A stretch of DNA of 64,000 bases from Trichomonas vaginalis G3 (Eukaryota; Parabasalia; Trichomonadida; Trichomonadidae): NCBI RefSeq assembly GCF_026262505.1, contig NC_067206.1:23017896-23081895 (forward strand), read 5' to 3'. A program made the position numbers and the translations under genes. This document shows, one piece after another, positions 25,707-37,027 of this stretch; the first letter of the stretch is position 1, and every line of letters starts with the position of its first letter. The notes beneath the pieces were generated by a model. It was not told the DNA's origin. It worked only from the letters and a program-made list of their open reading frames with translations, and did not search any database.

Positions 25707-26164
25707 TTTTAGTAAATTTGAATTATAAAAAAATGTAACGAGATTTACATTTTTTGCACATTGAAAGGGATGTTTAAATTAGAAATATGCTCGAAGAATG
25801 TGATACTTGAAATATAATAGACAAAAATGACCTATATCTATGAGATCTAAATGATTACAAGAAAATGCTCAATTCGAAATATTTTTTTTATTTCATATTG
25901 ATAGTATTTGCAAATAATGAAACTACAAAGCCAGTTCAATACTAATTTTGTTGCATGCTAAGATCAGTCATAATGTAAACCTCTCAATTTTATTGTCGTG
26001 GGAAGTATCTCAATTCCTTCAAAAAAATTGAAAAACTATTTAATTTTAAAAATATAATACTTTTAATTAGTTAATTAATTGGAGATATTTTTAAAAATCA
26101 CTTTTGATAATACTTTTGAGAACTTTAATTAAAAAAATATATTCAAAAATATCCAGGATATCAA
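25707..26164. other. host intergenic, upstream region of the repeat-protein gene
   Basis: A+T-rich; contains the promoter of the minus-strand gene at 20325-25706. TTCAAATTTACTAAAA directly before its ATG is a possible initiator. Nothing else recognised. Confidence 0.4.
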
Positions 26165-26475
26165 GAGGGAATTGTTCCTTATGAGGTATATAGTTATGAT
26201 GTATACCTCATAAGGAACAATTCCCTCCTTAAAATGAGAAAACTTGTTCGAAATTGTTTATCATTTCGAACAAGTTTTCTCGTTTTTAATAGGAAACTAA
26301 AGGCTATGAGGCACTGATTATATATTAGTGCCTCATAGCCTTTAGTTCCTAATAGATAGCTGGGGAACTTTCTCCAAATGATAAGTTATTCAGAGAAAGT
26401 TTCCCAGCTATCAAAAGGGAATTGTTCCTTATGAGGTATATAGTTATGATGTATACCTCATAAGGAACAATTCCC
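26165..26475. repeat. array of five strong hairpins
   Basis: Five consecutive inverted repeats with loops of 10-20 bases. H1: arms 26165-26190 and 26202-26227 (26 bp perfect). H2: 26231-26253 and 26264-26286 (one mismatch). H3: 26295-26315 and 26327-26347 (21 bp perfect). H4: 26355-26373 and 26394-26412 (one G-T pair). H5: 26417-26440 and 26452-26475, same sequence as H1. H2, H3 and H4 are unrelated in sequence to H1 and to each other. Stem length and loop size are like precursor-miRNA hairpins or tiny foldback elements. Not coding. Confidence 0.9.
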
Positions 26476-27083
26476 TCCTTAAAATCGTAGACATTTTTAT
26501 TCTTATTAATCAACCATTCAAAATCATATTCCTCTGAAAAGTTATTTTATTAAAAATTTAGAATTTTAATAAATATAGAGTTGGAATTTCATACAATACC
26601 TATATATTTTCAATAATGGAATTTGAAAACCATTCTCAAAAGTTCTCAGAAAACCTTTTTTTCATTAATTTTAAGAAATCTGAGTATTAAATTAAGTGAT
26701 AAATTCGTTTGACACTACTTTAATTTTTAAATTCAAAAAATTATATGTGCTTCTTAAAATGACTCAAAAAAATTTTATTATAAAATAATATATAATATTA
26801 AAAATCCCACAACATTTTTTTTACTTTACATAATCGTACTTCCTCGACGATTAATTTCCACTCAATTTCTATCGTTGACCGAACTTAGCATGCAACAATT
26901 TTCTATTTATCCAGTTTAAATGATACTTTTTGACTTTTTTTTCAGCAATTTGTAAGTTCTAGATTCGATTCTTTAGGAAAAAGAAGGTGTTCTGTTTAGT
27001 ATATTCAAATATGGCGTATGCGCAATTGTTTATCCTTTTTTTTTTTTTTTTGTATTAATTTTCCACCAACTAAAACAAATTTC
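26476..27083. other. host intergenic, no gene seen
   Basis: A+T-rich, with a T run at about 27035-27050 and CAAATTTC directly before the ATG at 27084. Confidence 0.4.
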
Positions 27084-27551
27084 ATGACGCAGAAAAACAC
27101 TAATGAGGGTGTTCTTAACCAATTACTAGAACATCTTTCAGCTAGAGAACTAAGTAATCTACAAACAGAAGCACAGCAAAGTAATTTAATTCTACCAGAA
27201 AAAGTTCAAAACAGAACAGCAAACAACAACAATCAGGAATATAGAACATCACTTCAAGGTTTAGATAGTCAAGTCAAAAAGCAAAGAAAAATTTCTATAC
27301 AACAACAGAAACACATTATTTTAACATCACAATATAAGAGTTTCAATAACGATCTTATAGCAGCTTACAAAAGGGAGACAAGCGAGTTTAAGAGAGATAT
27401 TGATTCAATCGAAAACAAACCTGTCGAACAACATGATTATGAAGATATCTTCAAGGATATTCAGAGTATTATCAACATACAAAAGGATAAGGCTAATTTA
27501 CCACCTAGTGCTAAGATAGAAATTTTTCAGAAAGATGCACCTAAAAATTAA
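27084..27551 (+). CDS. 155-aa coiled-coil protein
   Basis: Start chosen at MTQKNTNEGVLNQLLEHLSA. The frame is open further upstream, but that stretch is a T run encoding only Phe and the ATG at 27084 follows an initiator-like TTTCATG. The protein is rich in Gln, Asn, Lys and Glu with heptad-like spacing over residues 65-130 and no transmembrane segment. Family not recognised. A SNARE-like or adaptor helix protein is possible, since the C-terminal 60 residues read like a helical bundle strand, but no zero-layer residue or membrane anchor is present. Confidence 0.55.
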   Translation: MTQKNTNEGVLNQLLEHLSARELSNLQTEAQQSNLILPEKVQNRTANNNNQEYRTSLQGLDSQVKKQRKISIQQQKHIILTSQYKSFNNDLIAAYKRETSEFKRDIDSIENKPVEQHDYEDIFKDIQSIINIQKDKANLPPSAKIEIFQKDAPKN

Positions 27552-28138
27552 TTGTTCGTTATTGTTTAATTCTTTATTTTTCGTATATTAGTAAATTAAA
27601 TAAAATATCATCAGTTCCTCTTTTTATAGTTAAAGAATAGCTGTTTCAGAAAATAAAATTTTCATTGCCAAAATTTCGGATTTATAGAGAATGTCTTATT
27701 AATAATCGCAATATATTCCAAATTAGCTAATATCTGCAAAGAATTATACTTTATGTAATTGCAAATTCAATTATACTTTGCAAAGTTCCTACCAAACATT
27801 AAAGGAGAACCGCCATTAACTAAATCATTACATCTAATTGTAACAAAAACGATTAATATATTGTTTAATACTTATATTATTTTCTATATCTCACTACCAA
27901 AGAATAAAATGTAAGTTTATTCGTTAAAATATTGACATTTGACTACGGCCGATTATGCATTAATGAACATATATATATATTTGAATATTTCTCAAAAATA
28001 TTTTAAACTATTTGCTCAAAATAATTCAATTTCTGGAGACTAAAACTTAGGCATTAAATATAATACCATATTTTTATAGCTACACAATGTAAGGACAGCA
28101 TTTAACAACAAAATAATAATCAATAAAGAATATTGTAT
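27552..28138. other. host intergenic, no gene seen
   Basis: A+T-rich 3' flank between convergent genes. No RNA gene or strong repeat noticed. Confidence 0.4.
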
Positions 28139-29086
28139 TTAAGGACCTTTTGATATCATAGTAAATGAGTCAGTTACTAAGATAATGACAAAACCAATGA
28201 TTCCATCAATTGAATCTGAATTCATTCTTTCAACATAAGAAGCAGCTTCATCTGCATTTACAAGTGACGATTTTAGCGTAGTACTTTCCCTTGATTCGGT
28301 AACATTTTCATGAGAAACGTTTCCATACGCCCAATTATTTTTCTGTAAAAAGCGAATTACCATATAAAAATCGTAGAATATTGAGCCAATTCCATGAATT
28401 ATAAATGGTGAGCTTTTGTCATGAGATAAACGTTTCTCTCTTGAAAAAGAAAAAATTAATGTTGCAATATTTGCAATCAAAAGAAGTATATCCTCTGCAA
28501 GCCTAACGTAAATAGTTGTAAGAATCGAGAAATAATGTAGAAAGATTCCAATAAGTCCTGTCGCAACTGCTTGCGCAATTGAAACCCACCCGGAAATGAT
28601 ATATAAGATAGAAGGTATGGTTATAACGATTAACGATAGTGGATATAATACATAGGGCTGGATTTTTGCATATTCGAATATAATCATTCCAGTGATTACT
28701 GTAGATAATGAATAACTGTATGGGAAATTCCTATAAGGAACGCGCAAATTTGTACAATAGCATGGACCTGGATTATCAATCCAATAAGCTAGCCATGGTG
28801 CAAGTGCAAAGGTGTAAGAAATTCGATGAAAGATTGATAAAAGGCTGTATCTAACTATTTCATATAAGGATTTTGCTTTCGCTCTATTGTTTCTTGCTGC
28901 GTGTTTAAAAAAATATGGTAAAATTAGCTGAACTATAATAACAATTGCCATTATATAGTTTGGTTGAAAGTAATAAAACAAATCTGCGTTTATTGTTCGA
29001 ATAACAGTACTATATTTAAGAGCAAAACATCTGTTAAGAAAATTTTCGTTTAATGTGTTAAAACAATTATCAGCAAAATTACCCAT
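28139..29086 (-). CDS. multi-pass membrane protein, degenerate PAP2-like
   Basis: 315 aa from the ATG at 29086 (MGNFADNCFNTLNENFLNRC). The frame is open slightly upstream but without an ATG. Six or so hydrophobic segments, for example MAIVIIVQLILPYFF (about residue 46), VITGMIIFEYAKI, YPLSLIVITIPSILYIISGW and ILLLIANIATLIFSFS. The order of an Arg/Lys loop, a FPYSYSLSTVITG segment and a SGWVSIAQAVATGLIG segment parallels the PAP2 lipid-phosphatase signatures (PSGHS-like, then SRxxxxxH-like). The usual catalytic histidines are not seen, so it may be an inactive relative. A Ser/Thr-rich tail and a last hydrophobic segment (IGFVIILVTDSFTMI) follow. Initiator-like TCATTT ends directly at the ATG. 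Confidence 0.55.
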   Translation of the reverse strand: MGNFADNCFNTLNENFLNRCFALKYSTVIRTINADLFYYFQPNYIMAIVIIVQLILPYFFKHAARNNRAKAKSLYEIVRYSLLSIFHRISYTFALAPWLAYWIDNPGPCYCTNLRVPYRNFPYSYSLSTVITGMIIFEYAKIQPYVLYPLSLIVITIPSILYIISGWVSIAQAVATGLIGIFLHYFSILTTIYVRLAEDILLLIANIATLIFSFSREKRLSHDKSSPFIIHGIGSIFYDFYMVIRFLQKNNWAYGNVSHENVTESRESTTLKSSLVNADEAASYVERMNSDSIDGIIGFVIILVTDSFTMISKGP

Positions 29087-29094
29087 AAATGACA
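29087..29094 (-). promoter_or_regulatory. TCATTT initiator
   Basis: On the minus strand TCATTT runs straight into ATG at 29086. Short-leader initiators of the TCA-pyrimidine-T/A type are the standard core promoter of Trichomonas genes. Confidence 0.45.
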
Positions 29095-29340
29095 ACTTTT
29101 AACCTCAAATGTTCACATAAAAAGAGCAACATTATTGTGCTAATTGGGCATATATATAAAAAAGAAATTTAATTAAATAAAAGAACATTTTGCAGATATT
29201 GATATTTGAAATAACTACCAATTAAGCAAATGTGTTTCATCCGAAATTTTTCATTCTGATCAGAATGAAAAATTTGAAATTTGATTGAAATTTGAAAAAG
29301 ATCCACATCTATATTTTCGACATATCTTTTCGATTAATTT

Positions 29341-29395
29341 AAAAAAAAAAAAAAAAAAAAGGTATTGGGGCTTCCAGGCGCGTTGCGCCCTCTAG
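29341..29395. repeat. A run and terminal repeat (type 1), left end of element B
   Basis: Twenty As, GGTATT, then GGGGCTTCCAGGCGCGTTGC and GCCCTCTAGCCCC. Reverse complement of the right end of element A (19649-19705). Outside lies host DNA. No clear target-site duplication could be read because of the homopolymer. Confidence 0.85.
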
Positions 29396-29435
29396 CCCCT
29401 AAATTTTTCCAAAGTTTATTCCAACAAAAATTAGA

Positions 29436-29705
29436 ATGTCATTCCGTAATTGGGACGAAGTCATTGCGCACTTTTCTACGCACCAACCAACACCAGAGCA
29501 GTTAGAAGTGCTTGAGAAGATGAAGGAGGAGACTCTGGAGTACTTGAGACAACAAATTGCAAATTACAATTCGAAGATTGACGAAACAGTCTATAGAGTC
29601 TCATCGGCAGAGTCACATATAGAAGTGGACCAGTTGGTCAGTGACTTATTATATTATACTGCTGAACGAAACAAATTATATAACAAATTGAAAGAATTGG
29701 AATAA
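29436..29705 (+). CDS. 89-aa helical hypothetical protein
   Basis: Complete frame, MSFRNWDEVIAHFSTHQPTP onwards, predicted almost entirely helical with coiled-coil character in the second half (NKLYNKLKELE end). It lies between the outer terminal repeat (29361-29395) and a second, variant terminal repeat at 29765-29796. Base composition is less A+T-rich than the Maverick core and resembles the 43-46 kb genes. Family not recognised. Confidence 0.5.
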   Translation: MSFRNWDEVIAHFSTHQPTPEQLEVLEKMKEETLEYLRQQIANYNSKIDETVYRVSSAESHIEVDQLVSDLLYYTAERNKLYNKLKELE

Positions 29706-29764
29706 AAAATTAATATTTTACTTATATTTTTTTTTACAAGCTCTGGGTCTTGCTTAGTATGTGT

Positions 29765-29796
29765 GGGGCTTCCAAGGGCTGCGCCCCTTCTAGCTC
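29765..29796. repeat. variant terminal repeat (type 2), inner left
   Basis: GGGGCTTCCAAGGGCTGCGC then CCCTTCTAGCTC. It differs from type 1 by an AAGGGCTGCGCCCCTT core. The sequence just inside (about 29800-29833) is the reverse complement of 52188-52221, next to the type 2 repeat at the right end of element C. Confidence 0.8.
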
Positions 29797-29883
29797 ATAA
29801 GAAATTTAGTATAAATTAAGTTTTTATTCGGAAAATTGTTAATCTTCTGGTGTGAATTCGGAGGACTCTTCTTGGATAGAGTC

Positions 29884-30756
29884 TTATATTTCCTCCTCTT
29901 CTTCTTCTTCCTCCATTGCTTCTGGGAAGAAGCCTTCTTCTGGGTCGAAAACATTATATAATGTGTAATTGAATGACACACTATATCTTTCTTTGAGTTC
30001 GCTCCTGACAAAGAACTTAGTTCCAGGAATACAGAAGACTTCTGTGCGTTGGAAAAGCTGATGTCCTGGAACGAATTTGGCAATTAGAGACTTCTTTTTT
30101 CCGAATTGTTCAGGAGTTTCCATGACGACAGTAACAACATCTCCATCTGCGAGGTCTTGTTGTTGTTCGGAAAGGTAAAGAGCAATGATATGAATGGTTG
30201 CTGCGTTGAATTCGAGAAAGTCGAATTCAAATTGTGTGGTCGTATAGCATTCAAACCATTTTGTACAGTTGTCTCCGAACTCGTCAATGTATTCATCATC
30301 GTCATATCCGTAACTAAAGACTTGGAATTCGGCAATTCTCTTGTCGAATGACCGTTGCATGTAACGAGGAAGATTTTGACGAACTTGGTATAAAGTTCTC
30401 AACATTATAAGCTTAGTAAATGTTGGAAAATACTGAACTAAGACATCGCTAAGCTCAATTGGATTTGGAATTGTCTTAGTAAGTTCAATTGAACTAGCAA
30501 TTGCTTTGTTCAGAACTTCACAGAACTGAGTATTGTATGTAGCGTCTGGTTGTGTGTTTTCTTCGGCGTCTTTGAGATATTTAGAGCAAATTTGTTGAAG
30601 AATTTCTCTTAATTCGCTGTTAGACTTTTTGGTGGTTATTCTAACAGCTGTGCCAGTTCTTGGAGGTTGTGGGGCTTTGGCTTTGGTTAGCGGTTGAGAA
30701 TTGTTAATGTTGGCTTCCATTAGACAAAAATAAACTGTTTTTTTCGGACTACTCAT
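29884..30756 (-). CDS. 290-aa hypothetical protein, faint ADP-ribosyltransferase-like end
   Basis: Complete frame from ATG at 30756; a second in-frame ATG at 30720 (MEANINNSQPL) could be the true start. The N-terminus is Pro/Thr-rich and a helical middle follows (about residues 50-150). The C-terminal half contains LFQRTEVFCIPGTKFFV, whose layout resembles the last strand-turn-strand of mono-ADP-ribosyltransferase folds. The resemblance is weak and the usual catalytic pattern was not confirmed. The end is a run of Glu. It belongs to the higher-G+C flank gene set of element B. Upstream lies a cluster of AACGG motifs. Confidence 0.4.
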   Translation of the reverse strand: MSSPKKTVYFCLMEANINNSQPLTKAKAPQPPRTGTAVRITTKKSNSELREILQQICSKYLKDAEENTQPDATYNTQFCEVLNKAIASSIELTKTIPNPIELSDVLVQYFPTFTKLIMLRTLYQVRQNLPRYMQRSFDKRIAEFQVFSYGYDDDEYIDEFGDNCTKWFECYTTTQFEFDFLEFNAATIHIIALYLSEQQQDLADGDVVTVVMETPEQFGKKKSLIAKFVPGHQLFQRTEVFCIPGTKFFVRSELKERYSVSFNYTLYNVFDPEEGFFPEAMEEEEEEEEI

Positions 30757-30772
30757 AGAAAAGTTTAAAATA

Positions 30773-30929
30773 AACCGTTTTCGTCAACGGAGACCCCCTC
30801 TATTTTTTATTTTATTTAATAGTTACCGTTGGCAAACCGTTCCATCTCAAATATTGAATGAACTATAAACGTTTTTTGTTTTCTATATATACTTTTTTGT
30901 CCAACGGTAAAACTTTTTACACAACGGTT
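30773..30929. promoter_or_regulatory. cluster of AACGG/CCGTT motifs
   Basis: Six copies of AACGG or its complement in about 160 bases (near 30775, 30786, 30828, 30837, 30903 and 30924), between the divergent genes at 30756 and 31189. The motif matches the core of Myb-type binding sites. The rest of 30757-31188 holds no gene; from about 30932 rightward it is homologous to 51890-52150. Confidence 0.5.
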
Positions 30930-31188
30930 TTGAGAGTCGTTGCTGTTGACTTTTTTGTAGAGCACTCAAAATAGTACAGCTTTGTCCGGACAAGTAAGGG
31001 TCTATCGTCGCTACAGGAAAAGTTACAGGCGTTCCAAGGAAGTACTTTGAGAAGCCTTTTCCCCTTATAGAATGAGATAGGACGGTTATTTTACAAAACT
31101 GACAACACTTTGACCGAGTAGTTTTTTGTGCTGAACAAAAAGTGTCATATAAACATCTGTCAAAAACCGCTTTTTAACTTCACTTAAA

Positions 31189-34100
31189 ATGCCACGTAAG
31201 CTACGTAAGAATATACGTAAGAGGAAGAGAGCATTGAAACATCCAATAGTAAGACTGACACCACAACAACAGTTGCAACAACAAATGCTGAATGACCCCA
31301 CTATGTTGCAACAAATGTCAAGCAATCCTATGCTTTTAAACCGAGTCATTGGTGCACAGAGTGGAGGTTTAAGAGCGGCACTTTTAGCGAAAATGGCAGG
31401 CTATGGTGGAGCTGCAGACGGAACAGCCTATAACCCTCAAAGTCAAATGAATTTGAGTTCACTCAAAAATCAAATAACAGATGTCAAAAAGTCAAACATA
31501 GACATACAGAAGCAAATAAGTGAAAACGAAAAGAAACTAGAATATGACAGACACACAAAGAAACTCAATGAGTTAAACGTAGAGAAAAAGAAGAAAGAAG
31601 AACAACTGAAAGAACTAAGTACAGAGGAATATGCGAAAAAAGTGTCAGAAAAAGCAGCAGAAGTAGCAAAAATGGAACAAGATGTCATAAATTTGAAAAA
31701 CCATACTACTCGATATAAAGTACTGAAAGATGAAGAGATAAAACAAAAAGCCCTGAAGACATATATGGATAGCGATGAGTATAAAAAAGAAGTTGAAGCA
31801 AATGTAAAGGCAGAAAAACTTTTACAGTTGCAAAACCAAACCGTACAGTATGAAAACTTAGCACAAGAAAGTAAAAATAACGACGCGGCTATGCAAAAGG
31901 CAATGAAAAGCGCAGAATATATAAAAGCTAACAATGACTGGTTAGATGCCCAAGCCAACGCTAAAGCAGCCCAACTCATAGGGTCAATAAGGACAAAAAT
32001 ACAAGCGGATGAAGATAGTTCAAATGAAGCTTTAACAAATGCTGACTTTAAGAACGCTTTCGAAGCTCTTCATAGTAAGGTGAAACAAGTGAACGACTTC
32101 TCATCTGGAAAGAAACTGAAGTCTGAAGGTTTCGACAAAGAGTTAAAAGAAGTAGCACAAAATATGACGAAAATAACAGATGCAGCAACGAGACAGGCAG
32201 TTCAAAGTGCCTATGACGCCGTTAGAGCAACTGTTGTGAAAAGTCAAGAAAAAGAGTTACAACAGACCAAAACAGACCTAGTAAATGCTTTCTTAAAAAC
32301 GAAAAAGTCAGGTAGGACATTACGCTGCAGATGGAACATATGTGCCAGCTGGTGGAACTTATATACCACCAAACCCTCCAAGAGAAGCACCTGCACCAGG
32401 ACTACCTAGAACATTTACATCGTCACATGGACACAGACACAGGCATGCACAACAACCACCTCCACAACCAGCACAAAACCAACAAACAACCAGCACAGCA
32501 ACCAACAGTTCAAAACCCTGCACAACAACAACCACAAACAGAGCAAGGACATAAAAGAAGTAGAGAACAAGGAAACCAAGAATTCTTAAAAATGCTTAAA
32601 GAAGAGTGTGGTTTCCCAGATACTGTTGACTTTAGTGACAGATATAAAGAAGCTATTGGAAAGTTCAAGGATGGAAATACTGACCCGAACCTATTTAGCT
32701 TTATGGCTCAGCACCAAAACGGATATAATCTCAAACCTGGAAAATACAAGCTCGCTAAGGGATATGATTTAATAGCATATCATCCAAATGACATGGATGA
32801 ATTTACTCCGAGATATTTGATGTCAGAGCTAAATGACAATTCAACTTTCGTCATGAAACGCGTAAAAAATAGAGACGGAACGAAAGAACAAAAGCTTATG
32901 AATGCGGATGACGTAGATAGGGAAATTGTTGAAAACGGTCTCGGAATATATGAAATGCCAGCAGATGAGGTACAAGAAACTCCACAGGAAGAACTAGTTC
33001 AGATACAACCAGACATGGAAGAAATAGTTCAGCAACAACAGCTAGAAGAGCCTGAAGGAAACGAACAAGTCACTCCTTTGGAAACTAACTTCACAGAACT
33101 AGATGAAGATTTGGAACAGCCGAAAAATCTTGACCCTCAACAAGAGTATGCGGAGAATATGGAATATTTCCAAGAGTCTAAAAAAAATTCGGCTGACATA
33201 GTAGAAGAATATCGAAAAATGTTTGCCGACATACAAAAGACTCCAACACCAGATGAAAATATTCAGCATAGAATGGAAGTACTGAAAGAAAATGTACACA
33301 AATACAACAACCCTTTTTACTTACGAGCATTTAACGTTCAATCTTCGGATGAACTCGGTGAAAATAAAAGGTTAAATTTCAAGAAAACATATAGAAATGA
33401 AACATTGTTTAAAGTTCATTCAGAACCTAACCAAGATGGAAACAAACCTACTTTTGTTTCTGCAGACGATGGAACTACAATGAGATGGGGTCATAAAGCT
33501 AATCCGGATAGGTGGTTCATAAACTTACAACCTCAATTCCAAGAAGTTGTAGACGCAATGGAATTGAATGGTGAACGAGATATAGCTGGTATTTTAAGCG
33601 CGGCTTTAATGCCATTGAAAGATATGAAACATGCAGATATTTTGAACCAGTATGAAATGAACATGGCTGATGGAAATATAACACCTGACGTTCTAGAACA
33701 TTTATCTCAAAGAACTACACAGAACCATAGAGATGGTATATTTGGTGAAGAGTTTAGAAAGAAAGTTAGGGAGGGAGAAGGAAGAGAACCTATTGTACAT
33801 GACCTTGCAAATGAAAGTTTACAAAATGTCATAAAAACTTACTTTGCAGACAATGACCGAGAAGGGATGAATATTTAAGAAAACTCAAATGGACAGTACC
33901 AAATGAAATGTTAGTATTGAAAAACATGTTCCTTGACAAAATAAAACCAACTACAGAAATAAATGACGCAAGACTGAAAGATTGGTAAAAGCTTTCCCAT
34001 TCACAAAAGATATAGTTGGTAACATGGAAAGAAAACCAGAATGGCTACAAAAAACATATATTTGGAAACGAGCTTATTCCATATGGACAGGCACTGTTTT

Positions 34101-34467
34101 GAAGAGCTTGAACTCGGAAACTCAGGAAAGAGTCATGCAAACAATACGCAAAGACTCAAATACAAACTATGACAAACTCTTTCTAAGGATATAGGTTACC
34201 TGAGATGGGCGACCAGAGCCCAAAGGCAAAAGGACATGGGAAATTTACAACATACTAGGTGAACATGAGACAAAGATGCAACAACTTGAAGCAGAGGGCA
34301 AGTTACCAAAAGCGACACCAAAGAAGAAGAGAAGAGTAGAACAAAGTGAAAGTAGTGAAGAAGTAACTTCATCTAGTGAAAGTAGTGGCAATGAAGGAAA
34401 AAGAAGAGTTAAAAACTCAGTCAGGAAGAAGTAAAGCTTGGTCCACGTGGGTTCTATTTATGACAAT
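31189..34467 (+). pseudogene. large coiled-coil / Pro-Gln linker structural gene, copy B, broken
   Basis: Plus-strand copy of the gene at 16189-19439, with the same basic head, coiled coil, Pro/Gln linker and C-terminal domain. Broken several times. The linker is shorter than in copy C. See copy C for the domain description. Confidence 0.7.
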
Positions 34468-34503
34468 AAATCCAACTATTCTATATTTTTACCACATATG
34501 AAA

Positions 34504-36103
34504 TGTACGCCGCTCAGAATATAACGCCAACAGTTTTGGATGCCATGAATGGAAATGTTTCCGAAATGGTATAACGAATGCGACAATGCCATTAGAAGGT
34601 CAGAAATAGTTCCTGGAACTTACGAATATACAACTGCTGTTTCTTATGGAAACGTAGGTGAGTTTGGAGAAGGTTCTTCAACAACAGTAGATATTGCTTG
34701 CGACAGGTTTCATATAATTTCTATTGGACAACTCTTTCTTATACGTGGAACAAGACATTGAAATAAAACCTTCTGCCAAGTTGTCTGACAAGAAAGGTTT
34801 GCAATGGAATTTTCTATGTCGGATACCAATATGCTCCAGAAGTTTTCATGGGATATAAGATATATTCTAACTCTGACTTAGTTCAAACAGTAACATGGGC
34901 AAACTATGAATGGTTCGCTTTGAGAAACTCAGTACAACCACAAGCTAGAGAACAAACAGACCAGTATGCAACTATTGAGAAAATAAGAAGACTTGACCCT
35001 AACGTTCCAGGAGTTTATGTTACCTTTCTGGACAAACTGCAGCAGCAGTAACCAAAGTAAAATGAAACTTAGAGTTCCTTTGTCATCTTTCCTCATCTTC
35101 AGGTTTTTAAGATACTTGCCAAACTGGGCAGGAAAAATTTCTATTGAACTTACTCCAAGCAAAAATAACTTAGTCATTGCACCAACACAAGACCCATTCA
35201 CTCTTACAGAAGTAGTGGAACAAATAAAATGTCATTCGACTTTTGCAAAGACAAAGTTGACTTAGACTTTGGTTTCTCAAACCTCAACACTGAAGTAAAC
35301 TATTATTTCAATGCTGCTGGAACTGCTTGGGACCCAGTTAAGTTCACATGCGAAAATTTGAATGCAAGAGAATAGAAAGCAGACTTGCAGTCTATATGTT
35401 GGACCCAGATATTTCAAATGCTTTAGCTGCCAAATATATTGCAGTTCCACTTATGTTCCCTATACACCAAATATCTGTCAAAGACTTTGCAGGTGAAGTT
35501 GGAAACCAAAGTGCTGACCCAGGTGCAAGAACAGATATTGCTTTAACAACTGCAATGAAACATGCAGATACTATGTTTGTACTGTTCAGACGAACTATAA
35601 ATGACTATTCTTGTTTCTACAACCCGGTATTAAATATCATATAAACATAGATGGCAAATACTATCCAAGAGAAGAATATTCTACAGTTGAGGATATGAGG
35701 TCATACAACTTGACATTAGATGCTATGAACTTTAACAACAACTTCACAACAACCATTAACCCTGAAATGCAAAGTTCTATTATGCCATATGTGAAAGTAT
35801 GGACTCATACAGGAGCTCAACACTCAATATACAAATGGAGACCGTTCAAACTTTTGGCTTGGCATTCCATTTGCTGACTCAGAAGACTTTATGGGTGGTA
35901 TTTCAACTGTTGGTACAGTTCAAATACAATATACTGGTGACAGAGACGGTCCAGATGAATTGAAAGCAAAGAAGTTTACAAAACCAATAGCACTTTTCAC
36001 GGAAGATGCTCTTTTGAAGATTCGTTCGATGAAACCTGCTGGGGCTCCTCAGATTGGTATAACGACAGCTTCCATCGAGCAGATTTTGGCAGCAGGTCAG
36101 TAA
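34504..36103 (+). pseudogene. major capsid protein gene, copy B, broken
   Basis: Nearly the same DNA as the whole capsid gene at 14546-16156, with many breaks (about eight). Its 3' end overlaps the antisense small gene, as in element A. Confidence 0.8.
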
Positions 36104-36417
36104 GTTGTTCTTGAACTGACTTCTCTCCGTCAAATATTGACAGTACGCCAGTTTTGACATAATATTGTATTATAAACTTACCTTTAGAAATATCGGTCAG
36201 TTTTGTTGTTATATTTTTGTCTGCTTCAAGAACTTTCACCATCTCGGTTATACCAACTTTCTTTGCTTTATGAAAATATTTTGGTTCAGCAAAGACTGCT
36301 ATTCTATAACATTTTCCATTGTTTGTATAAAGAACTATTCTATCAATGAACTTTGTATTGTTTGTGTGTGTAAACTTTGTTTTGCTTCAATTCGAAGAGA
36401 TACTCAAATACGTCCAT
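35997..36417 (-). pseudogene. antisense small gene, copy B, broken
   Basis: Counterpart of the 139-aa gene at 14233-14652, again overlapping the 3' end of the capsid gene on the other strand and divergent from the 193-aa gene with 18 bases between starts. Broken about once. Confidence 0.65.
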
Positions 36418-36435
36418 CTTTTTATTCTAAGTAAA

Positions 36436-37021
36436 ATGTCATTTCCGAAAAATAGAAGCGTAAGTGTTTCAAAAGGTTTAATGGCGGTGGCAGATGTGAA
36501 GTTAAATTCACAACTCAAACAAACAGTCAAAGTGTTGTTGTCAATGTCAAAGAAAGAGATGTTGAAGTGGGGAAACCATACGAAGACGAAGATGGTATAA
36601 CAATAGTTCCTGTAAAAGAACAACCAACATATCCTGAAGTTAGCAGAGACTTAAGTTCTGTTGCAGATATTCGAAACGACTACCAACAACTTAAAGACAA
36701 ACTTAAAACTCAGGAAGAAGATTTGTCAAGCTTTGGGTATAATGTTAAACTTGGTTGAGCACAACCCTGTAAAAGTGAACTCATATGTCATCGCAACCTC
36801 ATGAAATTTTGAAAAAGAACTATTGAAACTTTTGACAGAGGCAGACGATATAAACATCAAAGAAATAGAACCCGACATTGCTTGCTGTGGTGTTTCATAC
36901 AATGTCATTGACAAGATATACGTTATGAAAGGAGGTGAAACGTTGAACTTAAAATATAGTTTTCCCAGACGTCATAAAAATATTTGACGACCACAACATT
37001 TCATTAAAGTTTGTTTGCTAA
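36436..37021 (+). pseudogene. 193-aa capsid-cluster protein, copy B, broken
   Basis: Same order and leader as 13633-14214 in element A. Starts MSFPKNRSVSVSKGLMAVAD. Broken a few times. Confidence 0.65.
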
Positions 37022-37027
37022 GTAAAA

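Noticed and set aside
26165-26475. tRNA cluster as an explanation for the hairpins
   Set aside because: Simple two-arm stems, no cloverleaf, no CCA-adjacent acceptor pattern, no T-loop motif.
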